Assembly (NCBI RefSeq): GCF_051020975.1
Contig: NW_027478159.1
Span: 16,322,501-16,386,500 of the forward strand
DNA: 64,000 nt
Direction of reading: 5' to 3'
DNA from: Osmia lignaria lignaria
Lineage: Eukaryota; Arthropoda; Insecta; Hymenoptera; Megachilidae
Shown: positions 63,924-64,000 of the stretch, one piece after another
Layout of the letters: each line of letters opens with the position of its first letter
How positions within the stretch are numbered: the stretch's first letter is position 1
Translations under genes and position numbers: made by a program
Notes under the pieces: model-generated
What the model was told of the DNA's origin: nothing
Databases searched by the model: none
What the model saw: only the letters and a program-made list of their open reading frames with translations

Positions 63924-64000
63924 TTGCATATTTATCTCAAGGGAAGGGGCCTGACGGACATATTTCGAGATATTTCTTCTTCTTGTTGTTCTCCTTCTGC
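63924..64000. repeat. Partial monomer at right edge
   Basis: First 77 bp of a monomer cut by the window edge, starting TTGCATATTTATCTCAAGG and ending in the pyrimidine tract with TTCTCCTTCTGC as in A' monomers. TTGCATATT also occurs at 530 and 50400. The array continues to the right. Confidence 0.93.

Larger units (their letters stand above)
1..64000. repeat. Satellite DNA array, 322-bp monomer, 198 full copies
   Basis: The same ~322 bp unit repeats without a break and always in one orientation. Using TTGCAG as landmark, copies start at 208, 530, 852 and so on to 63924; after summing all small length changes (net -40 bp) the distance equals 198 units. Most units are exactly 322 bp. Known single exceptions include 321 bp (3428, 7613, 8578, 9221, 22729, 27880, 31421), 323 bp (32062, 33668, 44923, 45246, 46857), 320 or 319 bp (the double-deletion type) and 307 bp (11796). 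One hand-counted monomer is 39 % G+C without CpG depletion. No unique DNA, inversion or inserted element is seen. Such arrays are typical of constitutive heterochromatin; a centromeric role is only a possibility. No gene is supported anywhere in the window. Confidence 0.98.
45891..64000. repeat. Domain V: 8-monomer higher-order repeat
   Basis: The left third (45891-52009) is irregular but contains the ingredients. From 52010 on, monomers follow the order A' (TTCTCCTTCTGC, CTCGTAATAG, CGCGTCTCATC), B' (TTGTGCTTCTTC, TGCGCCTCG, GTGCACAG, GTGATTCTG), Q, D (AAGGGGTCACGGTGCTTC, GTGTGGTTTCGG, CTTTGAAAT), E (ATTTACAGC, AAATGTCATAG, TTCGCTAC), F (GATATTTCCAG, CTCGCTATAG), G (CCTAACGG, GAGATATCTCAAAGAAAGG, CTACGGGTC), H (CATGAAAAGTAGGAAACAT). 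Copies vary by loss of whole monomers. Confidence 0.85.

Noticed and set aside
1..64000. CRISPR array
   Set aside because: The whole 322-bp unit repeats; there are no short constant repeats alternating with unique spacers.
1..64000. Transposon or long-terminal-repeat origin of the array
   Set aside because: No terminal inverted repeats, target-site duplications, transposase or reverse transcriptase remnants are visible in any monomer.
1..64000. A-tracts in the AATATCAT to CTACAAAAAAGG region as phased bent DNA
   Set aside because: Tract starts are about 19 and 26 bp apart, not clean multiples of a helical turn, so curvature cannot be claimed from reading alone.

Overview
The whole window is one uninterrupted satellite DNA array. 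A single family of about 322 bp is repeated head-to-tail, always in the same orientation, from base 1 to base 64000. Measured at one fixed landmark (TTGCAG, first at 208, last at 63924) there are exactly 198 complete monomers plus a partial monomer at each end. Almost every monomer is 322 bp; the exceptions are 319, 320, 321, 323 and one of 307 bp. I see no protein gene, RNA gene, transposon, CRISPR array or unique sequence. The open frames present in most monomers (74 codons, TTG start) are by-products of the repeat and are broken by shifts or stops in many copies.

Organism: a long homogeneous satellite with higher-order repeats means a eukaryote, probably pericentromeric, centromeric or other heterochromatin. 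One monomer counted by hand (6003-6324) is 39 % G+C and has 12 CpG where about 12.5 are expected. This lack of CpG depletion argues against a heavily methylated vertebrate or plant genome and fits an invertebrate such as an insect. The species is not identifiable from this sequence alone.

Layout: five domains differ in how monomer variants are ordered. Domain I (1 to ~13.25 kb) has mixed monomers with only short 2- and 4-monomer duplications. Domain II (~13.25-18.54 kb) carries a 1.68 kb block repeated 3542 bp (11 monomers) apart. Domain III (~18.54-31.78 kb) is the most recently amplified: a 4-monomer duplication (1288 bp), a 16-monomer tandem duplication (5151 bp) and an 11-monomer unit (3541 bp) in three copies. 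Domain IV (~31.78-45.89 kb) has 5-monomer (1606 bp) and 10-monomer (3216 bp) units and is marked by monomers with two 1-bp deletions. Domain V (~45.89-64 kb) settles into an 8-monomer higher-order repeat (2576 bp) with 5-, 6- and 7-monomer variants.

Monomer anatomy: each monomer holds an imperfect internal direct repeat (28 bp, 24 matches, 114 bp apart), a (TTC/TTG)n pyrimidine tract ending in CAG that looks like a 3' splice site, and an imperfect 18-bp inverted repeat that could form a stem. Two main classes (A and B) differ at linked sites, and a Q type always follows a B monomer with a special tail. Two monomers (24660 and 33029) are visible chimeras marking unequal-exchange breakpoints inside a monomer. 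The window is best read as a record of satellite evolution, not as a gene system.
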